Positions 57,517 through 64,000 of a DNA stretch of 64,000 nucleotides are shown one piece after another. The first letter of the stretch is position 1, and every line of letters begins with the position of its first letter. The stretch covers positions 21,361-85,360 of the forward strand of contig JAGONM010000012.1 in assembly GCA_017993055.1 (NCBI GenBank). Direction: 5' to 3'. Source of the stretch: Armatimonadota bacterium. GTDB lineage: Bacteria > Armatimonadota > UBA5829 > DTJY01. The notes under the pieces are model-generated. The model ran no database searches and was not told where the DNA came from. It was given only the letters and a program-made list of their open reading frames with translations. The translations under genes were made by a program, and so were the position numbers.

Positions 57517-58101
57517 ATGAGCAAGGGTTACGGGCTGTTTTTCGCGATTGCGATCCTGATCGTGATCGCCGCCGGGTTCGCATACATGGTTCAGAGCACG
57601 AATGCCCCGATGCCGGCGTCCGATTCGTGCGCTCCTGTCCCCTCAGGCGGCGGGTGAGGTCCGGCGACTCCGGAGGCCGGTCCGGCTTCCCCTCTTGCTT
57701 CGGATTTCACGCTCGAGTCGCTCGACGGCAAACAGGTCTCCCTGTCCGACTTTCGCGGTGGGATCGTGATACTGGATTTCTGGGCCACTTGGTGCGGCCC
57801 TTGCCAGAGGCTCGCTCCGATCCTCGCCGAGATCGAGGAGGAGTACTCCTCAAAGGGAGTCGCGGTCGTCGGGGTGAACCAGAGGGAGAGCGCCGGCACG
57901 GTTCGGAGTTTCGTGGAGAAACACGGCCTCAAGTCGTTGATGCTCCTCGACAAGAAGGGATCCGTGGGCGGAAACTACGGCGCTACGGGCTTGCCGACTC
58001 TGGTGATCGTGGACCAGGAGGGCAATGTCCGGGAGACGATTCGCGGGTTCTATCCGGAGATGAAGGATCGGATCGTCCAGGCAATCGAGCCGTTGCTGTA
58101 G
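57517..58101 (+). pseudogene. TlpA-like membrane thioredoxin gene interrupted by an in-frame TGA
   Basis: ATG 57517 (GGAGG upstream) opens a frame encoding an N-terminal membrane anchor (GLFFAIAILIVIAAGFAYMV), then a Pro/Ser/Gly-rich linker ending in PVPSGGG at a TGA (57655-57657). The same frame continues with GPATPEAGPASPLASDFTLESLDGKQVSLSDFRGG and a thioredoxin domain with WCGPC, GVNQRES and ATGLPTLVIVDQEG, to the stop at 58101. Without the TGA this would be a normal 194 aa membrane-anchored TlpA/ResA-like oxidoreductase. The first in-frame start after TGA (GTG 57766) would drop the opening beta strands. Nonsense mutation, read-through, selenocysteine or a sequencing error are all possible. 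Confidence 0.75.
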
Positions 58102-58139
58102 CCGCATCTTTGGCGGGTGCGCCGGCATGAACCTGGAGG

Positions 58140-59612
58140 CTACCTCTTATCCGTCTCCCACGGGACGACGTCGCAGGTCTCCTGGTAGAACGTGAGCATC
58201 CGTTCCCTGAGCTTCAGCAGTTCGCCCGACAGCGACGGGTCGTCAATCTTGTTGTCGAGTTCCTGCGGGTCCTTGCGCAGGTCGTACAACTCGTCCGATT
58301 CATAGAGCCTGCGGACGTACTTGAACTCCTTCGTCCGGCACATCGTCGCCTTCGTGTGCTCCGGCCCCTCGCTCTGCTGGAGGTTCACGCGCGGCCAGTA
58401 CATCCCCGTCGGTACCTGCGAACTCGAACTCTGGAGTTCCATGCAGTGTCGCTCCCCGTGCAGCCGCCCGCCCTCGCAGAAAACCGCGTCCCGATGCTCG
58501 TCGGTCTCGCCGGCTATGACCGGGAGCAGCGACCGGCCGAAATGCGTGTGCTTCGGTTCGATCCCGGTGAGCGCCTCGACCGTCGCCGGGAAGTCGATCA
58601 GCTCGACGAGGGCATCGCTCACGCGCGGCTTCACCTCGACCCCGGAAGGCGGCTTGATGATGAACGGCACCCGCGAGAGACAGTCTTCGAAGGTGTTCTG
58701 GTTCTTTTCCACCAAGCCGTAGTCGCCGGTGAAGTCCCCGTGGTCGCTGAACATGAAGACCGCCGTGTCGTCGTAGATGCCGGCTTCCTTGAGGGCGTCC
58801 ATGACCATCCCGAACTGATGATCTACGCGGGCGCACATGCCGTAGTACGTCGCCCGAAGCTCCTTCCATCGGTCCTCAGTCCACGTATGGAGCTTCTGGC
58901 GCTCCCAGATGCCCTTCACAATGCTCGGCTTTCCCTTCCAGCCCTCGGGTGTCGGTGTGCGCTTCGGGAGCTTGCTGCGGTCTATCATGCTGTACCACGG
59001 CTCCTCGACCGCGTATGGGCAGTGAGGGTAGCTTAGAGGGAGGTAGATGCACAGCGGCTGATCCTCCGGACGATTGCGTATGAACTCGATCGCGCCGAGC
59101 ACGTTGCCCCAGTCGTTATCGTAGTGCGATCCCTCGCCGGGAGTATCGAGCTTGCCGACGTAGAACGAGTAGTAGGTGTCGCCGCCCGGCTCGCCGCGCC
59201 ATTGCTTCTGTCGGTCCAGACCCCGCCCGGCCTGAACGGGTCGCGTCGGTTTGTACTTCACCGTGCAGTACGGATCAACCGGAAGCTGGCCCGGCACGAG
59301 GTCGTTCTTGCCGCCCCACCAGACGAAGTACCCGTTGTCCTTGAGCGTCTTCAGGAGCACCGGCTCGTCCGCGTGCATCATGTGGTACATCGTCCGGTGG
59401 CCCCGGACGTGGGGATACCAGCCGCTCATGAACGAGCACCGGCTCGGCGTGCAGACGGGATTCTGGCAGAAGGCGTTCCGGAACGATACGGCGTCCGACT
59501 TGACGACCGCGTCCAGGTTCGGCGTAACAGCTCCCGGGTTGCCGATGTGTCCCAGCACGTCCCCCCGCCACGAGTCGGGGTTGAAGATGATGATATGAGG
59601 TTGCCTTGGCAT
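58140..59612 (-). CDS. Sulfatase (no signal peptide), CTPSR motif
   Basis: The 490 aa protein has IIIFNPDSWRGDVLGH as the first metal-binding segment, formylglycine site C54-T-P-S-R with CSFMSGWYP, and FMFSDHGDFTGDYG as the second. DTYYSFYVGKLDTPGEGSHYDND and ELYDLRKDPQELDNKIDD are typical of large bacterial arylsulfatase-like enzymes. Unlike the Tat sulfatases it has no export signal. It is on the opposite strand to the other four and is not especially similar to them. The substrate is unknown. Confidence 0.9.
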   Translation of the reverse strand: MPRQPHIIIFNPDSWRGDVLGHIGNPGAVTPNLDAVVKSDAVSFRNAFCQNPVCTPSRCSFMSGWYPHVRGHRTMYHMMHADEPVLLKTLKDNGYFVWWGGKNDLVPGQLPVDPYCTVKYKPTRPVQAGRGLDRQKQWRGEPGGDTYYSFYVGKLDTPGEGSHYDNDWGNVLGAIEFIRNRPEDQPLCIYLPLSYPHCPYAVEEPWYSMIDRSKLPKRTPTPEGWKGKPSIVKGIWERQKLHTWTEDRWKELRATYYGMCARVDHQFGMVMDALKEAGIYDDTAVFMFSDHGDFTGDYGLVEKNQNTFEDCLSRVPFIIKPPSGVEVKPRVSDALVELIDFPATVEALTGIEPKHTHFGRSLLPVIAGETDEHRDAVFCEGGRLHGERHCMELQSSSSQVPTGMYWPRVNLQQSEGPEHTKATMCRTKEFKYVRRLYESDELYDLRKDPQELDNKIDDPSLSGELLKLRERMLTFYQETCDVVPWETDKR

Positions 59613-59645
59613 AGACCTTCTCCTGTGCTTAGTGCTTGTACATGT

Positions 59646-59951
59646 TCACTCGTCCTGCAGTCGCCTGATTAGATCAAGCGCAATCAATAGGAGCAACAGG
59701 ACCAGGGCGCTGATCAGGAGGACTAATCCTGTAATCCGCGATTGGAACCAGAGCGCTCTCGGCAGCCCACCAAAGTGTGTGATAGAGACCAGCCATGCCC
59801 CGAGAGCCATAGTTGTGAAGCCGGCGATCTGGAGCGACGGAAAGCGCTCGTTGGTCGAGCCTTTTCGACACGCTAGTACGGTCTTAACAGCATAGAAGGC
59901 GGAAAAGCAGCCACCCAGAAACTCAAAGATCGGCAGAAATCTGTACTCCAT
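59646..59951 (-). CDS. Small membrane protein of unknown function
   Basis: The 101 aa product has three hydrophobic segments (about residues 7-24, 41-58 and 71-93) separated by a basic loop (CRKGSTNERFPS), and ends in a charged tail. The codon pattern and frame are consistent with a real gene. It lies 6 bp after the flavoprotein gene on the same strand, suggesting co-transcription. I recognise no family. Confidence 0.55.
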   Translation of the reverse strand: MEYRFLPIFEFLGGCFSAFYAVKTVLACRKGSTNERFPSLQIAGFTTMALGAWLVSITHFGGLPRALWFQSRITGLVLLISALVLLLLLIALDLIRRLQDE

Positions 59952-59957
59952 GCGCTA

Positions 59958-62648
59958 TCATCCTAGCTGATCAGTGATCGCCCTTGCCGCTCGCATCCCC
60001 TCTGCGACGGCTTGGACGACGGTTGCGCCGCCGTTCACGATGTCGCCGCCCGCGTAGACCTTCGCTCGCGACGTCCGACCGCTCTCATCCACCTTGATCT
60101 TACCGCGCGCCAACTCCACGCCGGGGATGAGTCTTGCGATCTCTTCCGGGACGCTCTGCCCGAGCGCCTCCAGCACTAGGTCTACCTCCAGCAGTGATTC
60201 GCTGTCCGGCACTACCGCCGGTCGGCGTCTGCCCGACGCGTCCGGCTCGCCGAGCACCGTCCTTGCGATGCGGACGCCCTTCAGCCGATCGCCCTCGAAC
60301 TCGTACCCCAGGGGCTGAGTCAGCATCAGGAAGTGGACGCCCAGGTTCAGCGCCTCGTCCCGTTCCGCGGGCCATGCCGGCATCTCGGCGAACGAGCGCC
60401 GGTAGACGAGGTAGACATCCCTCGCGCCGCCTTCGATCGCCTGGGTCGCGGCGTCGATCGCCGTGTTACCTCCGCCGAGCACCGCCACCCGCTCCGGCAC
60501 GACTGCCTCGCCGTTCTTGCACTCCCACAGGAAGGCGACGGCATCGCGGACATAGCTGTTCCCCTTGACAAGGGGGACCGGCCTCTGGGCCGAGGGGGTC
60601 TGTGCGTCGTGGACCTCCCCCAGCCCCTCCTTATCAAGGAGGGGAGCTTCAGCCTCAAGTAATGTCGGCGACTTACCCAGTCCCATGCCGAGGAAGACCG
60701 CATCGTACTCCTTGACGAACGAGTCCAGGTTCCGTTCGGCCGTCAATCCGCGTCCGGCATGGAGCGTCATCCGGTCGCCCAGAACCGCCCGCCCCTCCGA
60801 CTCGAGCAGATCAGCCGCGAGGCGCTTCGAGGGGATCGATGCCTCCGCCGTGCCGCCGATCGTCTCTCGTATGTCAAATACCTCCACCGAATGCCCGCGC
60901 TTGAGCAGCTCGGACGCGCAAGCGAGCCCCGCCGGTCCTGCGCCGATCACCGCGATCCGCCTGCCGGTCGGTCCCGCCTCCGTCGGGAGCGACGCCCAGC
61001 CCTTCTCCCGCGCGACACGAGTCACGTATGCCTGCAACTCGCGGACCGGCACCGGGTTCTGTGAGAAGGTGCTCTCGACGCAGTGACCCTCGCACTGGAC
61101 CTCCGCCGGGCAGACGCACCCACACGTCTCCGGGAGCGCATTCCGTTCCCTCAGGATCTCGTACGACCGCCTGATGTCGCCATCGGCCAGCGCGTGGATA
61201 AAGCCGGGTATGTCCACTCCCGCCGGGCAGCCGTCCCTGCACTGCGGGTCAAAGCAGTCTCGGCACCGGGACGCCTGCGCCAGGATGTAATCGGGGCTGT
61301 TCCGCCGTCCCTCGCGGTATATCGGGCCGTAGACTTCCTTATCGAAAGGCACGCATCCCGCCGTCCCGCCGTCGCGCATGATCTGCGTGCACGACGAGCA
61401 GGTGATGCAGGTGTGTCGGATGTCGAGCTTGCCGGTCTCGATGATCTCTTTGGCAAACCCCGGGAATGCGAATGCCTGGCGGCCCAGGCCGACGATCTGC
61501 ACGCTGCCGCGCCCGATCTCCGCCGCCGCAACATGGGGCCAGAGGTTCCGCAGCCAACTGTACCCGCTGCCGATGACGACCATCTCCGGCGCCCCCTCCC
61601 GGACCTCGCGGGTGAGGCTGATCAGCCGTTCCTCGCCTGCCAGCGGGTTCTCGCCCGGACGGTCGAAGCCGATGATAGGCGTGTCGTAAGGTCGGTTGAC
61701 GTGCGGGTTGAAATACGGGTTGCCCATCGTGATGTCAACCAGCCGCACGCCCATGTCGTAGAGCTCGCGTATCAGCCGCTTCGGCTCGTCCAGGTTCGGC
61801 TTCATCGGCTCATCGGGGTCCATCCCCCAACCGTAGGGGTAGGGGTGCGCGTCGTGGATTCCGAGGCGGGTGGTGACGATCTTGTCGCGCCCGCACTCAT
61901 CGAAGACCCGGCCGATGACGGTCTTGAGGAACCGCGTCCGGTTCTCGTAGCTGCCTCCGTACCTGCCATCCCTCGTATGCGACGCCAGGAGTTCGTTGAT
62001 GAGGTACCGATGGCACGCCTTCACGTCCACCGCGTCGAATCCCGCCTCGAACGCGAGACGCGCCGCTTCGACGTACCGATCCTGCAGGGCGTCCAACTCG
62101 TCGTCCGTGATCACCGGCTGGTCGGGATGAGTGCCTCGGGTCGGGTCGAGCAGCGGGTCGTGCTGGGCGATGATCGGAGACGGCGACTTCCCCGGCTTGC
62201 TGTACCGGCCCGAGTGAGTGAGCTGGAGTACCGCGAACGGCCGATGGTTCGCTCCCATAGACTCGGCTGCGGCCTTGCGCGAGTCCTCTAGCAGGCGCGC
62301 GAACGAGTCCTTCGTCTCGGAGCGGATCCATAACTGTCGAGGGTTCGCCCGTCCCTCGGGCACGACCGCCGTCGCCTCGAACCAGAGCAGACCCGCGCCG
62401 CCCGCGCCGAACCGCCTGTACCGGCGGACAGTAAGCTCGTCGGGTGAGCCGTCGGCCTTCCCGTCACAGCCCTCCATCGGCTGGACTGCCATGGAGTTGG
62501 GGATGGTACGTCCCGCGACCTGCACGGGCCGCGCCAGGATCGAGGTATCTTCATCGACGGCCATGTCGAGGCCGAGCTGTTCGATCGCCGCCCGGAGTTC
62601 GTCCAGGCTCCTGTATCGGAATGGTGCGTGAGTCCCGCGGTCTGCCAT
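59958..62648 (-). CDS. Fused old-yellow-enzyme reductase and GltD-like NAD(P)H dehydrogenase
   Basis: The 896 aa protein starts at ATG 62648 behind GGAGG. Residues about 1-400 form an OYE/enoate-reductase FMN barrel (NSMAVQPMEGCDGKADG, LQLTHSGRYSKPG, VDVKACHRYLINELL) ending with an iron-sulfur motif (CITCSSCTQIMRDGGTAGC). Residues about 455-540 are a DPYD/GltD-like 2x4Fe-4S domain (RCRDCFDPQCRDGCPAGVDI, CGCVCPAEVQCEGHC). The rest is a GltD-type FAD and NAD(P) domain (VIGAGPAGLACASELL, VLGGGNTAIDAA, AGGDIVNGGATVV). It should move electrons from NAD(P)H through FAD and Fe-S to FMN. The substrate is unknown. The segment APLLDKEGLGEVHDAQTPSA is encoded by palindromic elements. Confidence 0.88.
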   Translation of the reverse strand: MADRGTHAPFRYRSLDELRAAIEQLGLDMAVDEDTSILARPVQVAGRTIPNSMAVQPMEGCDGKADGSPDELTVRRYRRFGAGGAGLLWFEATAVVPEGRANPRQLWIRSETKDSFARLLEDSRKAAAESMGANHRPFAVLQLTHSGRYSKPGKSPSPIIAQHDPLLDPTRGTHPDQPVITDDELDALQDRYVEAARLAFEAGFDAVDVKACHRYLINELLASHTRDGRYGGSYENRTRFLKTVIGRVFDECGRDKIVTTRLGIHDAHPYPYGWGMDPDEPMKPNLDEPKRLIRELYDMGVRLVDITMGNPYFNPHVNRPYDTPIIGFDRPGENPLAGEERLISLTREVREGAPEMVVIGSGYSWLRNLWPHVAAAEIGRGSVQIVGLGRQAFAFPGFAKEIIETGKLDIRHTCITCSSCTQIMRDGGTAGCVPFDKEVYGPIYREGRRNSPDYILAQASRCRDCFDPQCRDGCPAGVDIPGFIHALADGDIRRSYEILRERNALPETCGCVCPAEVQCEGHCVESTFSQNPVPVRELQAYVTRVAREKGWASLPTEAGPTGRRIAVIGAGPAGLACASELLKRGHSVEVFDIRETIGGTAEASIPSKRLAADLLESEGRAVLGDRMTLHAGRGLTAERNLDSFVKEYDAVFLGMGLGKSPTLLEAEAPLLDKEGLGEVHDAQTPSAQRPVPLVKGNSYVRDAVAFLWECKNGEAVVPERVAVLGGGNTAIDAATQAIEGGARDVYLVYRRSFAEMPAWPAERDEALNLGVHFLMLTQPLGYEFEGDRLKGVRIARTVLGEPDASGRRRPAVVPDSESLLEVDLVLEALGQSVPEEIARLIPGVELARGKIKVDESGRTSRAKVYAGGDIVNGGATVVQAVAEGMRAARAITDQLG
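60558..60650. repeat. Two palindromic G-run elements inside the flavoprotein gene
   Basis: GTTCCCCTTGACAAGGGGGACC (60558-60579) and CTCCCC..CTCCTTATCAAGGAGGGGAG (60614-60646, arms split) are adjacent hairpins. They encode an extra loop between GLGKSPTLLEAE and VRDAVAFLWECKN on the - strand without breaking the frame. Confidence 0.65.
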
Positions 62649-62766
62649 CCGGTGAATCCTCCACGCCGAGTTTATCACATCCGGAGGCCGATTGTCTTGC
62701 CCGGGAGGGGAACACCGCTCCGTGATGGAACAGGACAACTGTACCCATCGGAAAGGAACATGCCAC

Positions 62767-64000
62767 ATGGACTTCAAGAAATTCGAGCAGCCGGATAGCA
62801 TCCTCAGGCCGGCGCCGTTCTGGGCAATCAACGACCGCATCACACCCGAGGAGACCGCCCGCCAGATCAAGGAGATGATCGAGGTCGGGCTCTCCGGCGG
62901 ATTCTTCCACTCCCGCGCCGGTTTGATCACTGATTACCTTGGCGACGAGTGGTTCGACAATCTGAACGCTGCCATCGACGTAGCCCGCGAGAAGGACGGC
63001 TACGTCTGGCTCTATGATGAGGACCTCTGGCCGAGTGGGAACGCGGGCGGCCAGGTCGCAGGCATGAAGGACGAGTACCGATCTGCCGCGCTTCAGGCCG
63101 AGTTCGTGCCCGCCGGACAGAAGCCGACCCCCGACGGCGACGACGAGCCGAAAGCCGCCTATGCCTTGGTCGGTCGAAAGGGGGCGAGCATCGAAGGCGC
63201 GAAGGTGATCTGCATCGACGAGGCCCGAGGCAACACCGGCATCGAGCGCCTCATCCTCCGCCGCTGGTACTCGCCCAAGATCCCCTGGTGGGGAGGCGAG
63301 TCGTACGCGAACCTGCTCAACCCGGACGCCATGCGCGAGTTCATCCGTTTGACCCATGAGACCTATAAGTCCCATCTGGGTTCCGAGTTCGGCAAGCGCA
63401 TCCCCGGCATGTTCACCGACGAGCCGCACGTCCGCCAGACATCCGGCGGCACGGCATGGTGGGACGGCATACCCGAGGTCTACGCCGAGTGGCACGACCG
63501 AGACTTCTGGGCCGATGCGCCGTATCTCTTCTTCGACGGGCCGGACGCCCGCAAGATCAGGCTGCTCTTCCACCGCACGATCCTGCGCCAGTTCTCGGAG
63601 GCGTACAGCGAGCCGCTCTTCAAGTGGTGCGAGGCGAACGGCCTCGAGCACACCGGCCACTACCTGCTGGAGGACAACTTCGAGGGTCAGATCGCCTGCC
63701 AGGGCGGCGGCGTCATGTCGCTCTACCGATACCACCAGGCGCCGGGCATTGATCATCTCTGCCGCTGCACCGATCCGATGCTCCTTACGGCCAAGCAGGT
63801 CGGCTCGGCGGCCAGACAACTCGGTCGGAAGCGCGTGCTGACCGAGATCTTCGGATGCTCGCGGCACACCAACACCTTCGAGGACTTCAAGTGGATCGGC
63901 GACTACAACCTCGTGCTCGGCCCGAACTTCTTCTGCCCGCACCTGACCTGGTACTCGATGCGCGGCCGCCGGAAGCGCGACTATCCGCCGAACTGGAACT
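62767..64000 (+). CDS. Glycoside hydrolase, alpha-L-rhamnosidase-like (GH106-type), 3' end outside the window
   Basis: ATG 62767 (AAAGGA upstream) opens a frame that stays open to the right edge for 411 codons. The product has no signal peptide. It begins PDSILRPAPFWAINDRITPEETARQIKEMIEVGLSGGFFHSRAGL, then YVWLYDEDLWPSGNAGGQVA, IPGMFTDEPHV and GHYLLEDNFEGQIACQGG. These resemble the large TIM-barrel hydrolases annotated as GH106-like alpha-L-rhamnosidases, in which acidic residues such as those in FTDEPH are likely catalytic. It is divergent from the flavoprotein gene. The exact family needs the missing half. Confidence 0.7.
   Translation, partial: MDFKKFEQPDSILRPAPFWAINDRITPEETARQIKEMIEVGLSGGFFHSRAGLITDYLGDEWFDNLNAAIDVAREKDGYVWLYDEDLWPSGNAGGQVAGMKDEYRSAALQAEFVPAGQKPTPDGDDEPKAAYALVGRKGASIEGAKVICIDEARGNTGIERLILRRWYSPKIPWWGGESYANLLNPDAMREFIRLTHETYKSHLGSEFGKRIPGMFTDEPHVRQTSGGTAWWDGIPEVYAEWHDRDFWADAPYLFFDGPDARKIRLLFHRTILRQFSEAYSEPLFKWCEANGLEHTGHYLLEDNFEGQIACQGGGVMSLYRYHQAPGIDHLCRCTDPMLLTAKQVGSAARQLGRKRVLTEIFGCSRHTNTFEDFKWIGDYNLVLGPNFFCPHLTWYSMRGRRKRDYPPNWN

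Noticed and set aside
57655..57700. Selenocysteine insertion at the TGA in the TlpA-like gene
   Set aside because: The TGA is in a low-complexity linker rather than at a redox-active position, and a weak GC-rich hairpin alone is not evidence of a bacterial SECIS.
57766..58101. Stand-alone thioredoxin starting at GTG 57766
   Set aside because: This start removes the first beta strands of the TlpA fold, and no ribosome site precedes it; the frame clearly continues upstream to the TGA.
62551..63942. 463-codon open frame on the - strand at the right edge
   Set aside because: It mirrors the GH106-like gene on the + strand, which has a proper start and conserved GH motifs.

Overview
This 64 kb, GC-rich bacterial window is probably from an uncultivated environmental lineage. 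Evidence for a bacterium is sigma70-type promoters, Shine-Dalgarno sites, Sec and Tat signals, complex I genes and the MEP isoprenoid pathway. Dense sulfatases and glycoside hydrolases next to DUF4838 proteins are typical of polysaccharide-degrading groups such as the PVC superphylum, Hydrogenedentota, Sumerlaeota or Armatimonadota. The sequence alone does not fix the phylum. No rRNA, tRNA, CRISPR array, transposase or phage gene was seen.

Layout. 0-17.7 kb is mostly housekeeping on the + strand: an MntA-HepT toxin-antitoxin pair cut by the left edge, an erythritol/threitol-type zinc dehydrogenase, an ARPP-1 domain protein, a glyoxylate-linked block (class V aminotransferase, fused GlcD-GlcE, GlcF), a partial complex I operon (nuoABCD only), a membrane PIN-TRAM protein overlapping a fused ispDF, a GGDEF plus HD-GYP protein, formate-THF ligase on the - strand, then an SPFH protein with a small ribbon-helix-helix partner. 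At 17.9-19.0 kb a cation diffusion facilitator gene sits behind a leader that folds like a NiCo (czcD) riboswitch with a terminator.

19-28.6 kb is a - strand run of secreted enzymes: metallophosphoesterase, GH42/GH14-like protein, pectate-lyase-like beta-helix, a large TIM-barrel protein and a DUF4838 protein. 28.7-35 kb holds methionine and serine synthesis genes (metY, metX, metW, serC) with a second DUF4838 protein between metY and metX. 35-63 kb returns to glycan degradation: a heparinase II/III-like lyase, a HicB cassette, an acyl-CoA dehydrogenase, a GH84 hexosaminidase-like protein, a DUF4965/glutaminase-type protein, an alpha/alpha-barrel protein, galE, five sulfatases, a Gfo/Idh/MocA oxidoreductase, an amidohydrolase, a ThuA-like protein, a TlpA-like gene broken by an in-frame TGA, a fused old-yellow-enzyme/GltD flavoprotein, and a glycoside hydrolase running off the right edge.

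How it fits together (inference): the right half looks like a dispersed set of periplasmic or exported desulfating and depolymerising enzymes plus cytoplasmic sugar oxidation enzymes, with no SusC/SusD, ABC importer, or sulfatase-maturase in view. The most interesting signals are the NiCo-like riboswitch, three TGATATCAT operators spaced exactly 11 bp apart over the SPFH promoter, an orphan terminator upstream of fhs, small palindromic elements inserted in frame in three coding genes, the TGA inside the TlpA gene, and a GlcE half that appears to have lost its cap domain at a repeat.
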